From: a bacterium | GTDB taxonomy: Bacteria; ARS69 | Direction of reading: 5' to 3' | DNA: 12,225 nt | Assembly (NCBI GenBank): GCA_025774865.1 | Contig: JALGZO010000153.1 | Location: forward strand, 1-12,225 | Shown: positions 1 to 6,378 of the stretch, piece by piece | Layout: each line of letters starts with the position of its first letter | Numbering within the stretch: position 1 is the first letter of the stretch | Made by a program: the position numbers and the translations under genes | The notes under the pieces: model-generated | Seen by the model: only the letters and a program-made list of their open reading frames with translations | The model's database searches: none | What the model was told of the DNA's origin: nothing

Positions 1-526
1 AATCCAGAATTCCTGCGGCCCGCTCAAGGTTCGCCGCCCGGCTCTCCGCCTCCCGCCACGTGCGCTCCCGTTTCTCGCGACGCCGCTCGCGGGCGAGCGC
101 AAGCCCTCCGTGGGCCAGAAGGCGGGGAAGATCTCCGAGCTCTCCGACGGCCGCGACCACGCCTTCGATTCCCACCGGCGACCTCAGGGGAACGGCCCAG
201 AGGAGCCCGGCCGAGACCCCGCTCTGTCGAACGGTCTCCCCCTCCCGGACGGCCCGTCGAGCCATGCCGGCCAGATCGATCTCCGGTGCGGTCAGATCGG
301 CCGATGCGGGGCCGCGGACCCTCGCCGCCAACTTGGGCTCGTTCTTCTCGTCCACGAGGAAGATCGCCCCGACCCCGATGCACGACTGCGCGTCGACCGC
401 CTGACGGATCAGCTCCACGACGCGGTCCACGCAGTCCGCGGCCTGTAGGTTCTCGGCGTACACGTCGAGCACGCTCGCCGCCACCCGCGGGTCGATTCCC
501 GGCGTTGCCGGCGATTCCCTCCTCAC
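1..526 (-). CDS. GAF-domain signalling protein, probable sensor kinase (partial, C-terminus outside window)
   Basis: The frame from a GTG at 526 is open to the window edge, giving 175 residues of a longer protein. Residues about 30-145 look like a GAF sensor domain: a helix with the VVELIRQAV pattern, a strand with GVGAIFLVDE, and the late strands AVPLRSPVGIEGVVAAVG typical of GAF folds. Residues about 143-170 are highly charged and Arg/Glu-rich, consistent with a coiled-coil linker to a C-terminal output domain that is not in the window. The GTG overlaps the stop of the upstream response regulator (GTGA) and has GAGGTG seven bases before it, so the two are almost certainly co-translated. A histidine kinase that phosphorylates the upstream receiver is the best inference. 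A GAF-containing phosphatase or cyclase would also fit. GAF call fairly secure; kinase role inferred. Confidence 0.7.
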   Translation of the reverse strand, partial: MRRESPATPGIDPRVAASVLDVYAENLQAADCVDRVVELIRQAVDAQSCIGVGAIFLVDEKNEPKLAARVRGPASADLTAPEIDLAGMARRAVREGETVRQSGVSAGLLWAVPLRSPVGIEGVVAAVGELGDLPRLLAHGGLALARERRREKRERTWREAESRAANLERAAGILD

Positions 527-1476
527 TTCTTCTCACCTCGTCGTTCTCTCACCACGACGCTTCCGCTCATGCTCTTGCCGTAACGCTTCAGCTCGGACGC
601 GATGTCCGCCACGTGTCCGATGTGGGTGACGGGTCTCCTCGCATTCGTCACGATCGCGACCGTGAGCCCGAGCGACTCGATCTTCATGACCTCCCCGGAA
701 CGTCGGCGGATCTTCAGGTAGCCGCGCTCCACGTCCTCGGGCTCGAGCAGGTCACGGGCACTCGTCTGGAAGCGTTCGATGACACGGCGAGAGAGGCCGT
801 CGGCACGGTCCGGGGTGGTCATCGCCACGAAGTCGTCGCCGCCGACGTGGCCGACGAAGTCATCCGGATTGCCGAGCTCGTCGACCACGGTTTGGAGGAT
901 TCGGGCCGTCGCCTTGATGACCTCATCGCCTCTCGCGTACCCGTAGTAGTCGTTGAACGCCTTGAAGTTGTCGATGTCGGTATAGATGAAGGCGAACGGT
1001 GAGCCCGCGTCGATACGCTGCGTCAGCTCCCTTTCGATCGAGACGTTCCCGGGCAATCCGGTCAGCGGGTTCGCTTCCCGTTGCGATTGGCTCCACGCCA
1101 GCACGTTTTGCACGCGCATGAGGAGCTCGGGCATCGAGAACGGTTTCGTGACGTAGTCGTTCGCGCCGTTCTCGAGACCCTTGAGCTTCTCGGTGATCTC
1201 GGCGCGCGCCGTCAGGATGATGACCGGAATGTGCCGCGATCCGTAGTCGGCCTTGAGGCGTCGACAGACCTCGTAGCCGTCCAGTTCGGGAATCATGAGG
1301 TCGAGCAGCACGAGATCCGGAGGATCGTGCGCCACCATTTGCAGGCCTTCTTGCCCGTTCTCGGCGCACGCCACCTGAAAGCCCGCGGTCTCCAGCTGGA
1401 ACTGCAGGATCTCGCGGATCGGTGGCTCGTCGTCGACGACGAGGATTCGGGCGCAGTGGCTACCGATGGAGGTCAT
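523..1476 (-). CDS. response regulator with GGDEF-family output domain (GGDDF variant)
   Basis: A 317-residue two-domain regulator. The receiver domain (about 8-125) has the acidic pocket D15/D16, phospho-acceptor D59 in LVLLDLMIP, T89 and K111 in VTKPFS. A GGDEF-type domain (about 133-310) has NPLTGLPGN, the metal and nucleotide segment YTDIDNFKAFND (D167) and the signature GHVGGDDF (212-216). Normal diguanylate cyclases make c-di-GMP from two GTP. Here the signature is GGDDF rather than GG[DE]EF, and the product-inhibition I-site RxxD, expected at 203-206, reads NPDD, so it lacks the arginine. The protein may be a cyclase without feedback inhibition or a binding/signalling domain without activity. 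The ATG at 1476 is chosen because GAGGTG lies eight bases upstream and the receiver begins at once; a TTG 57 bases further upstream is less likely. The stop overlaps the GAF gene by 4 bp. Confidence 0.9.
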   Translation of the reverse strand: MTSIGSHCARILVVDDEPPIREILQFQLETAGFQVACAENGQEGLQMVAHDPPDLVLLDLMIPELDGYEVCRRLKADYGSRHIPVIILTARAEITEKLKGLENGANDYVTKPFSMPELLMRVQNVLAWSQSQREANPLTGLPGNVSIERELTQRIDAGSPFAFIYTDIDNFKAFNDYYGYARGDEVIKATARILQTVVDELGNPDDFVGHVGGDDFVAMTTPDRADGLSRRVIERFQTSARDLLEPEDVERGYLKIRRRSGEVMKIESLGLTVAIVTNARRPVTHIGHVADIASELKRYGKSMSGSVVVRERRGEKK

Positions 1477-1673
1477 TTGGGACGCACCTCGAGCGGGACG
1501 CGCACTCACACCGGGGCGGATCCGGGTGGGCAAAACCCGTACGGAATTCGGTCTTTCCGGGGTATCGGCAGGGATTCGAAGGAATCGAAGGGGTTTCGGG
1601 GTGGGCCCGGGGACGCCGGTGGAGCCAGGTTCCTCCGCAATCCATTGCTTTTAAACGGCTTATGCGGAGAGTT
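1477..1673. other. intergenic gap between tsaD and the response regulator
   Basis: I see no coding capacity that fits the neighbours' codon pattern. Just after the tsaD stop there is an AT-rich patch, unusual for this DNA, flanked by an inverted repeat (separate entry). At 1573-1586 there is a small inverted repeat, GATTC-GAAG-GAATC, also part of a 9-bp near-direct repeat. I cannot point to a convincing promoter for the response regulator, although one is expected here. Confidence 0.4.
1633..1669 (-). terminator. inverted repeat just after tsaD, possible transcript end
   Basis: CTCCGCA (1633-1639) and TGCGGAG (1663-1669) form a perfect 7-bp stem around a 23-nt AT-rich loop, starting 4 bp past the tsaD stop in the direction of transcription. 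No U-tract follows, so this is not a standard intrinsic terminator. It could stabilise the mRNA 3' end or be an operator for the downstream regulator gene. Confidence 0.3.
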
Positions 1674-2714
1674 CTACCGCCCGCGTTTCTTCCGCCTCGG
1701 AGCCTTGTTGGCGACGGTCGCCAGCGGGAGGTTCGGGTCGGCGTCGAGGCCGTAGTCCGACGTCTCGCCGCGGTCCAGCCGGAGCTTCCCCGCCCAGCCG
1801 ATCATCGCCGCGTTGTCCCCGCAGTATTCCGTTCTGGGTACGACGAGCCGGAACCGACGCTCGCGGCACGCTTCTTCGAAGGCCCGGCGCAGCTCCCCGT
1901 TCGCGGCCACGCCCCCGGCCACCGAGACCACGGGGGCACCCAGCGCGTCCGCCGCCCGCAGGGTCTTCTCCACGAGCACCTCGACCACCGCCGCTTGGAA
2001 CGACGCCGCGACGTCGAACGCCCGTGGACTCTCCTTCAAGGAGGGCTCGCGATCCAGCAATACGCGAACCGCCGTCTTGATCCCCGAGAAGCTGAAGTCG
2101 AGACTGCCAGGCTCGAGCCACGATCGCGGAAAATCGAATGCGGCAGGATCGCCGTCGCTGGCGAGTTCCTCGATGACGGCTCCTCCGGGATACCCGCGGC
2201 CGAGCAGCACCGAGACTTTGTCGAATGCCTCCCCGGCGGCATCGTCGCGCGTTCGGCCCACGACCTCCAAGTCTTCGAGCGCCCTCACGTGCACGAGCAA
2301 CGTGTGTCCGCCGGACGCGACCAGCACGACCGCCGGCGGGGAGAGAGACGCGTCCTCGAGGAACGGCGACAGCGCGTGACCTTCCAGGTGATTCACGCCG
2401 AGAAACGGCAGGTTCCGCGCGAGCGCGAGGCCCTTCGCGGTCGTCACCCCGACGAGCAGAGCGCCTACGAGACCCGGCCCCGCCGTTACCGCGATGCCCG
2501 TCAGATCGTCGAGCGTCGCTCCCGCCTCGGCGAGCGCCCGATCGAGGACCGGCGGCAGGTGCTTCACGTGCTCACGCGACGCGATCTCGGGAACGATCCC
2601 TCCGAAGTCCTCGTGGGCGGTTTGCGAAGCAATCACGTTCGAGAGCACGGTCGCGTCGGCGTCGAGAACGGCGGCCGCCGTCTCGTCACACGACGTCTCG
2701 ATCCCCAGAATCAA
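1674..2714 (-). CDS. tsaD: tRNA N6-adenosine threonylcarbamoyltransferase TsaD
   Basis: A 346-residue TsaD/Kae1/YgjD protein, close to the usual length of about 335-345. It transfers the threonylcarbamoyl group from threonylcarbamoyl-AMP (made by TsaC) to A37 of ANN-decoding tRNAs, acting in the cytoplasm with TsaB and TsaE. The ASKHA-fold signatures are present: GIETSCDET at 4-12, the metal-binding pair H109 and H113 in NHLEGH, SGGHT at 134-138, DDAAGEAFDK at 157-166, FSGIK at 209-213, AGGVAAN at 266-272 and CGDNAAMI with D300. The start is a TTG that overlaps the upstream YbbR stop as TTGA. The family almost always begins right at this ILGIETSCDE segment, and no ATG offers an alternative. 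There is no clear Shine-Dalgarno sequence, so translation is probably coupled to the YbbR gene. The C-terminus is short and basic (PRRKKRGR). Identification is secure. Confidence 0.97.
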   Translation of the reverse strand: MILGIETSCDETAAAVLDADATVLSNVIASQTAHEDFGGIVPEIASREHVKHLPPVLDRALAEAGATLDDLTGIAVTAGPGLVGALLVGVTTAKGLALARNLPFLGVNHLEGHALSPFLEDASLSPPAVVLVASGGHTLLVHVRALEDLEVVGRTRDDAAGEAFDKVSVLLGRGYPGGAVIEELASDGDPAAFDFPRSWLEPGSLDFSFSGIKTAVRVLLDREPSLKESPRAFDVAASFQAAVVEVLVEKTLRAADALGAPVVSVAGGVAANGELRRAFEEACRERRFRLVVPRTEYCGDNAAMIGWAGKLRLDRGETSDYGLDADPNLPLATVANKAPRRKKRGR

Positions 2715-3913
2715 GGCGACGGCTGCACGTCGTTCTTCTGAATCGCGACGACGAGCTCCGGGGGATCGACGGAGAGCACGTGCACATCTCGCGGCAACGG
2801 CAACATCGCCATCATCTCGCCGTGCAAGGCCGGAGACACGGTTCCGGCCGGGTGATCCGGGCCGGCCGGCGGGTCTCCATTCGTCCCTTGGTGCGCCGGC
2901 GCCGTCACGAGCGGGAAGGAATCTTGCGGGGCGAAGACGATTTCCCGCCCGCCCGTCTGTTTGAAGCGGAGGGAAGAAGTTCCCAACGACCAGTCCGCGG
3001 CGCTGAAGACGAGCGACGAAACCTCCCGGGCCGCCACCTCGACGATGCTACGGGCGCCGGAGATCTGGATGTCGACGGTGCGAGGATGGAACGCGCTCCG
3101 CCAGTTGCCATTCGGAAGCTGAGCGACGGCGAGTTCGACGTCTTCGATCGTCCGAATGACGAGTGGCTCGATCGTGATTCCCACCTCGACCGTTTCAGGT
3201 GTGACCTCGACCGTGCCGGCGTCGGGCCGCGCGAGCTTCGCCTTCTTCCGCACGGTACTCCGGTTTCCATCGATGTCGATTTCCCGGGTCGAGAGCAGTG
3301 CGATCTCGTCGACGATGCGGCGGGGGCCCTTCACCCGGGCGATCGGCGGGTTCACGAACGTCTTGCCCACCTGAGTGTAGCGCGGCGCCGGGTCCCCGAT
3401 GATGTTGGCCATGATCGGAACGTCTCGGATCACCGTCTCGTCGAACTCCACCCGGATGTGCGTGGGCTCCACGACGGTCACGCTTCGCACGGGAGCGTCT
3501 CTGGGGACGTTCGCGTCGGTGCCGCTGATGGCGACCGTGTTCTGGCCGATCTGGCTACCCGACAGATCCACTGAACAGACCACGTTGCGAAGCGTGTACC
3601 GGAGGAACTTTCCCTTGCCGTTGACCCGCATCCTCACCTCGGTGGGGAGCGCTTCGACCGGCGTGAGACCTTCAGGTCGGTGCTTGTACTCGATCGGGAA
3701 TACGAGCGTCTGCGGGAACTCGATCTGGTTAGTGACGGTGAACCACACCCCGATCGCGATTACCAGCGAGAGCAGCTTGGCGCCTGCATTGCGAGTGAGC
3801 CGTTGGGCCCAGAGCTTCCACTCCAACGCGGATGGTCCTTTCGGGGGTGCGGCCAGATCGACGCGCGAGGCCGCGACGACGGCCGAGGCGGGCAACTTCC
3901 CGTCGCGTTGCAT
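2711..3913 (-). CDS. YbbR-domain membrane-anchored protein
   Basis: A protein of 400 residues from the ATG at 3913. A single transmembrane helix lies at about 45-62 (LLSLVIAIGVWFTVTN), preceded by the basic stretch EWKLWAQRLTRNAGAK, the usual N-terminal layout of YbbR/CdaR-like proteins. The rest should lie outside the membrane. At least two YbbR-type beta repeats are visible (about 70-155 and 155-250), with the recurrent 'V.V.G....L...' and 'V.V.P..V.V....' patterns; the tail is more diverged. CdaR of Firmicutes regulates the c-di-AMP synthase CdaA, but no cdaA or glmM lies in this window. Function here is unknown. The start is not certain: the frame is open 41 codons further upstream, to a GTG at 4036 that would overlap the PIN gene, and neither start has a strong ribosome binding site. 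The stop overlaps the tsaD start by 4 bp. Confidence 0.82.
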   Translation of the reverse strand: MQRDGKLPASAVVAASRVDLAAPPKGPSALEWKLWAQRLTRNAGAKLLSLVIAIGVWFTVTNQIEFPQTLVFPIEYKHRPEGLTPVEALPTEVRMRVNGKGKFLRYTLRNVVCSVDLSGSQIGQNTVAISGTDANVPRDAPVRSVTVVEPTHIRVEFDETVIRDVPIMANIIGDPAPRYTQVGKTFVNPPIARVKGPRRIVDEIALLSTREIDIDGNRSTVRKKAKLARPDAGTVEVTPETVEVGITIEPLVIRTIEDVELAVAQLPNGNWRSAFHPRTVDIQISGARSIVEVAAREVSSLVFSAADWSLGTSSLRFKQTGGREIVFAPQDSFPLVTAPAHQGTNGDPPAGPDHPAGTVSPALHGEMMAMLPLPRDVHVLSVDPPELVVAIQKNDVQPSP

Positions 3914-3995
3914 GTTATCCGGCGGATCACGATGAGACAACTGCTTCCCGCACGCGGCGCCATTTCGCGGGTCGCAAGCCGATCGACCGTTCTCG

Positions 3996-4433
3996 CTAGT
4001 CCTTGCATCGGTCCTGCGACCGCACCCATTGACCACTCTTCATCACGGGAACCGGGAAGTCTGCGACCGCGTGCAGAGCACGATCACTCGTGATCAACGC
4101 GTCAGCGTCCGCCGCGACGGCGAGATGGAGAAACTTTTCGTCGGAGACGTCGGAGCACCGGAAGCCGGAGTCCGGAATCCCGTCCAGCTGCTCGGTTCGC
4201 TCGGGATCTTCCAGCAGGTCGAACAGCGCCTGCTTACGCCTCGCGGGAACGGGAAGGCGGCGCAAGGTGGCCCGGATCTCGCGGACGACCGGCGGCGAAA
4301 CACAGACTCGGACCCTCCCGGTGCGCCAGCGTTCCAAGATCTCGGCGGGCCCGGGCGCCTCGGGTCGGAACAGGTGCCCGACGAGGAGGTTCGTGTCGAT
4401 CACGATGCGAGGCGTCGGTACGGACTGACTCAC
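3996..4433 (-). CDS. PIN-domain ribonuclease-like protein, possible orphan VapC-type toxin
   Basis: A single PIN domain of 145 residues. The first acidic residue is D13 in IVIDTN, the second E52 in SPPVVREI, and the later cluster includes D98/E99 in DVSDEKF and D117 in ALITSDRAL, matching the Mg-binding set of PIN nucleases. The layout resembles the 'PIN family putative toxin component' group (COG1569-like). Such proteins usually cleave RNA. The GTG start overlaps the stop of the upstream lipoprotein gene as GTGA, with no clear Shine-Dalgarno, so it is probably translationally coupled. Antitoxin genes normally sit directly beside such toxins, yet the upstream neighbour is an exported lipoprotein and the downstream one is YbbR. 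It may be a housekeeping nuclease, a solitary toxin, or have an antitoxin elsewhere. PIN fold well supported; biological role not. Confidence 0.85.
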   Translation of the reverse strand: MSQSVPTPRIVIDTNLLVGHLFRPEAPGPAEILERWRTGRVRVCVSPPVVREIRATLRRLPVPARRKQALFDLLEDPERTEQLDGIPDSGFRCSDVSDEKFLHLAVAADADALITSDRALHAVADFPVPVMKSGQWVRSQDRCKD

Positions 4434-5059
4434 TCGTCGAGGGTGTCCATCGCGCGCTGCACGCCTTGGCCGACCTCGTCCGATGTCTCCTCGGTCGTAG
4501 ACGGCTCGTCCAGCGCCTCGTTCGCGTAGTCCAGGACCATCAAGTGAAGGCGGTCCTCCAGCTCCATCAACCAGGCCGGGGACCGTAGCGGTCGTGTCCA
4601 CTCGTTCTCGGCCAGGAGGCGGCGCTCGGGGCCGAGCACCACATCCACCTCGAGCGACTTCCGCCACTCGGTCGGGGGCGCGCTCGGGTCCTCTTCAACG
4701 CGATGGCGGTCGAGCGGGAACGCGGACAGCCACTGCCAGAAGTCCAGGTACTCCGCACCGTCCATGACCCGGTAAATCGGCACCGACGCTCCGGCGGTGC
4801 GGACGGCTCCTCGGACGCGGACCTCCCCCCCCATTTGCAGAACCTCGATCTCCCAACCTTCCTTGGAGAGGCCGGTTCCGCTCGTAGTTCGAAACCGTAC
4901 CAGGAGCGCGTCCGGGAGGGGATCGTGGACCCGCTCGGCGTCCGCATCGACGTTCGCGTCGGGCTCTGGCGCCCGGGACTCGCACCCGAGCGCGGCGAGT
5001 GCGGCGAGCGCGGCGAGCGCGGCGAGCGCCGCCGGCGTCACTGGGAAGGACCGGCTCAC
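4430..5059 (-). CDS. small lipoprotein of unknown function
   Basis: A protein of 209 residues from a GTG that overlaps the holB stop (GTGA), with GGAG seven bases upstream. It opens with a lipoprotein signal peptide: R3, then an almost pure Ala/Leu stretch built from LAA repeats, then the lipobox LAALGC with lipidated C26. The mature part begins with an acidic, disordered linker (about 27-48). A compact domain follows, with strands at LLVRFRTTSG and WEIEVLQMGG, a motif EYLDFWQWLSAFP at about 122-134 and LEVDVVLGPERRLL at about 153-166, and an acidic tail from about residue 190. I do not recognise the family. The strand-loop-helix order loosely recalls emfourin-type small domains, which is only an impression. 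It is not obviously LptE, although lptE neighbours holA in proteobacteria. Attachment to the inner or outer membrane cannot be decided from sequence. Confidence 0.75.
   Translation of the reverse strand: MSRSFPVTPAALAALAALAALAALGCESRAPEPDANVDADAERVHDPLPDALLVRFRTTSGTGLSKEGWEIEVLQMGGEVRVRGAVRTAGASVPIYRVMDGAEYLDFWQWLSAFPLDRHRVEEDPSAPPTEWRKSLEVDVVLGPERRLLAENEWTRPLRSPAWLMELEDRLHLMVLDYANEALDEPSTTEETSDEVGQGVQRAMDTLDE
4988..5032 (-). repeat. 9-bp tandem repeat encoding the Ala/Leu signal-peptide core
   Basis: Five near-identical 9-bp units (consensus on the plus strand GAGCGCGGC; one unit has a T, the last differs at two bases) lie end to end. They encode the repeated Leu-Ala-Ala hydrophobic core of the lipoprotein signal peptide. 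Gain or loss of a unit keeps the frame and changes the core by three residues. Confidence 0.85.
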
Positions 5060-6378
5060 CCGAGCGCTCCGACCGGGAGCGCCTCCGCGAACAACGCCTC
5101 CACGGCGAGGCGTGGCTCGACGTGGGCGTCGAGATCCGACAGCGCGATCTCCGTTCGTTCGAAGAGCCCCTCCCAAGTCCGTGGGGGGAGAAGCGCCGCG
5201 AGCTCGCGAATTCGACTGGGATCGAGACCGCTGATCGCCGGTGCCTGGGCGACGGCGCTCGCGACGACGAGGTCACGAAACGCGAGCGCCAGGAGCTCCA
5301 AGAGGATGCGCGCCTCCACCCTCAGCGCGTCGCGGGTTTCCGCTCCGGCCGCCTCTTCCGAGAGGCGGCGACCTGAAAGCCCGAGCACCTTTCCGAGATC
5401 TCCGGCGGCGATCGCCGGGAGGATCTCTCCGACGAACCGAGTGCGCGATTCGAGGTCCAGGCCGCGGAGATCCAGCGCCGCCCCGACGCTGCCTCCCGCA
5501 AGCGCGACGATGGGCGGGATCTGGGAGGCGCCGACCCCCTGCGTACCGAGGAACCGCCCCAGGTCTTCGGCGGTGATGGAGTCGAAGACGACGCGGGCGC
5601 AACGGGACCGGGTCGTGGACAGCAGGGACAGCGGCTCCGACGTGATGAGAATGAGCAAGGTCGAAGGAGGCGGCTCCTCCAGGGTCTTCAGGAACGCGTT
5701 TTCCGCGGCGTCGGTCATCTTGTGCGCGTCATCGACCACGACGACGCGCCATCCGCCACCGGACGCGGTCCTGAGAATGGTGCCGACATTGCGAAAGTAT
5801 TCGCCGTCACCCTTGCCGTTGATGAGCTCGATTCCGAGGTTGCGCCGGTAGAGCGCGGTCGACGTGCCGGGCGAGAAGAGGCGGCGCGCAATCCCGACGG
5901 CGTCGGCCGTGGACTTGCGCGACCGCTGGAGACTGGCCAGCGACCGCTCGAGGACGTCGGCAAACGGGATTCCCTTCCGTCCGAGGAAGTTGTCCGGATT
6001 CCGGACGATCAGATCGATGACGTCGGCGCCCGAGGCCTGGGTGGCCACGCCGGAAATCCATCCCTCGTTCTGCAGGATCTCGTACCCGGCGAGGAGGGCG
6101 GATTCGTCGCGTTCCGGCTCCAGAAGGTCGCCGCGCCGGATAGGGCGCGGCTTCTCCAGATCGGAATAGAGGAGGAAGCTGGCGTGGGCCCCGCGATCGA
6201 ACCGAGCGCGCTGCTCGGAATCCTCTCCGGCGATGAGCTCCCGAGCGAATGCGGTCGCGACGGTGCGCTTGCCCACCCCTTCCGGTCCGGAGAAGAGCAG
6301 TGCGTGCGGGAGACGATCGGCTGCCGCCGCGTCCCGCAATCTTCCGAAGACGGCGGCGTGGCCGAGGATCCCGCTCAC
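5056..6378 (-). CDS. holB: DNA polymerase III delta' subunit-like AAA+ clamp loader, enlarged
   Basis: A 440-residue protein. Delta' is the stator of the clamp loader that places the beta clamp on primed DNA. Seen here: LPHALLFSGPEGVGKRT with Walker A (31-39), a Walker B-like strand RVVVVDDAHKM (211-221), NAFLKTLEEPP (227-237) and the SRC motif (258-260). The C-terminal half is helical, like the delta' collar. Two features are odd. The stretch between Walker A and Walker B is about 175 residues, roughly 100 more than in typical delta' (E. coli protein about 334 residues), and the usual four-cysteine zinc module is absent. The extra segment contains RNPDNFLGRKGIPFADV, which recalls the canonical 'HPD...I.I..VR' region. 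The GTG start overlaps the holA stop (GTGA) and has AAGGA seven bases upstream. Its place directly after holA strongly supports the call. Confidence 0.9.
   Translation of the reverse strand: MSGILGHAAVFGRLRDAAAADRLPHALLFSGPEGVGKRTVATAFARELIAGEDSEQRARFDRGAHASFLLYSDLEKPRPIRRGDLLEPERDESALLAGYEILQNEGWISGVATQASGADVIDLIVRNPDNFLGRKGIPFADVLERSLASLQRSRKSTADAVGIARRLFSPGTSTALYRRNLGIELINGKGDGEYFRNVGTILRTASGGGWRVVVVDDAHKMTDAAENAFLKTLEEPPPSTLLILITSEPLSLLSTTRSRCARVVFDSITAEDLGRFLGTQGVGASQIPPIVALAGGSVGAALDLRGLDLESRTRFVGEILPAIAAGDLGKVLGLSGRRLSEEAAGAETRDALRVEARILLELLALAFRDLVVASAVAQAPAISGLDPSRIRELAALLPPRTWEGLFERTEIALSDLDAHVEPRLAVEALFAEALPVGALG

Noticed and set aside
24-536. A 170-codon minus-strand frame overlapping the GAF gene
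   Set aside because: The product is almost only Gly, Arg and Pro; the frame from GTG 526 gives a normal GAF-like protein.
1422-2741. A 439-codon open frame on the plus strand opposite tsaD
   Set aside because: Low-complexity, Arg-rich translation; tsaD on the minus strand has every family motif.
2225-3574. A 449-codon open frame on the plus strand opposite tsaD and the YbbR gene
   Set aside because: Arg/Pro/His-rich composition and overlap with two well-supported minus-strand genes mark it as a GC artefact.
4029-4433. A classical toxin-antitoxin pair formed by the PIN gene and a neighbour
   Set aside because: The only coupled neighbour is a lipoprotein with a signal peptide, which is not an antitoxin; no small DNA-binding gene is adjacent.
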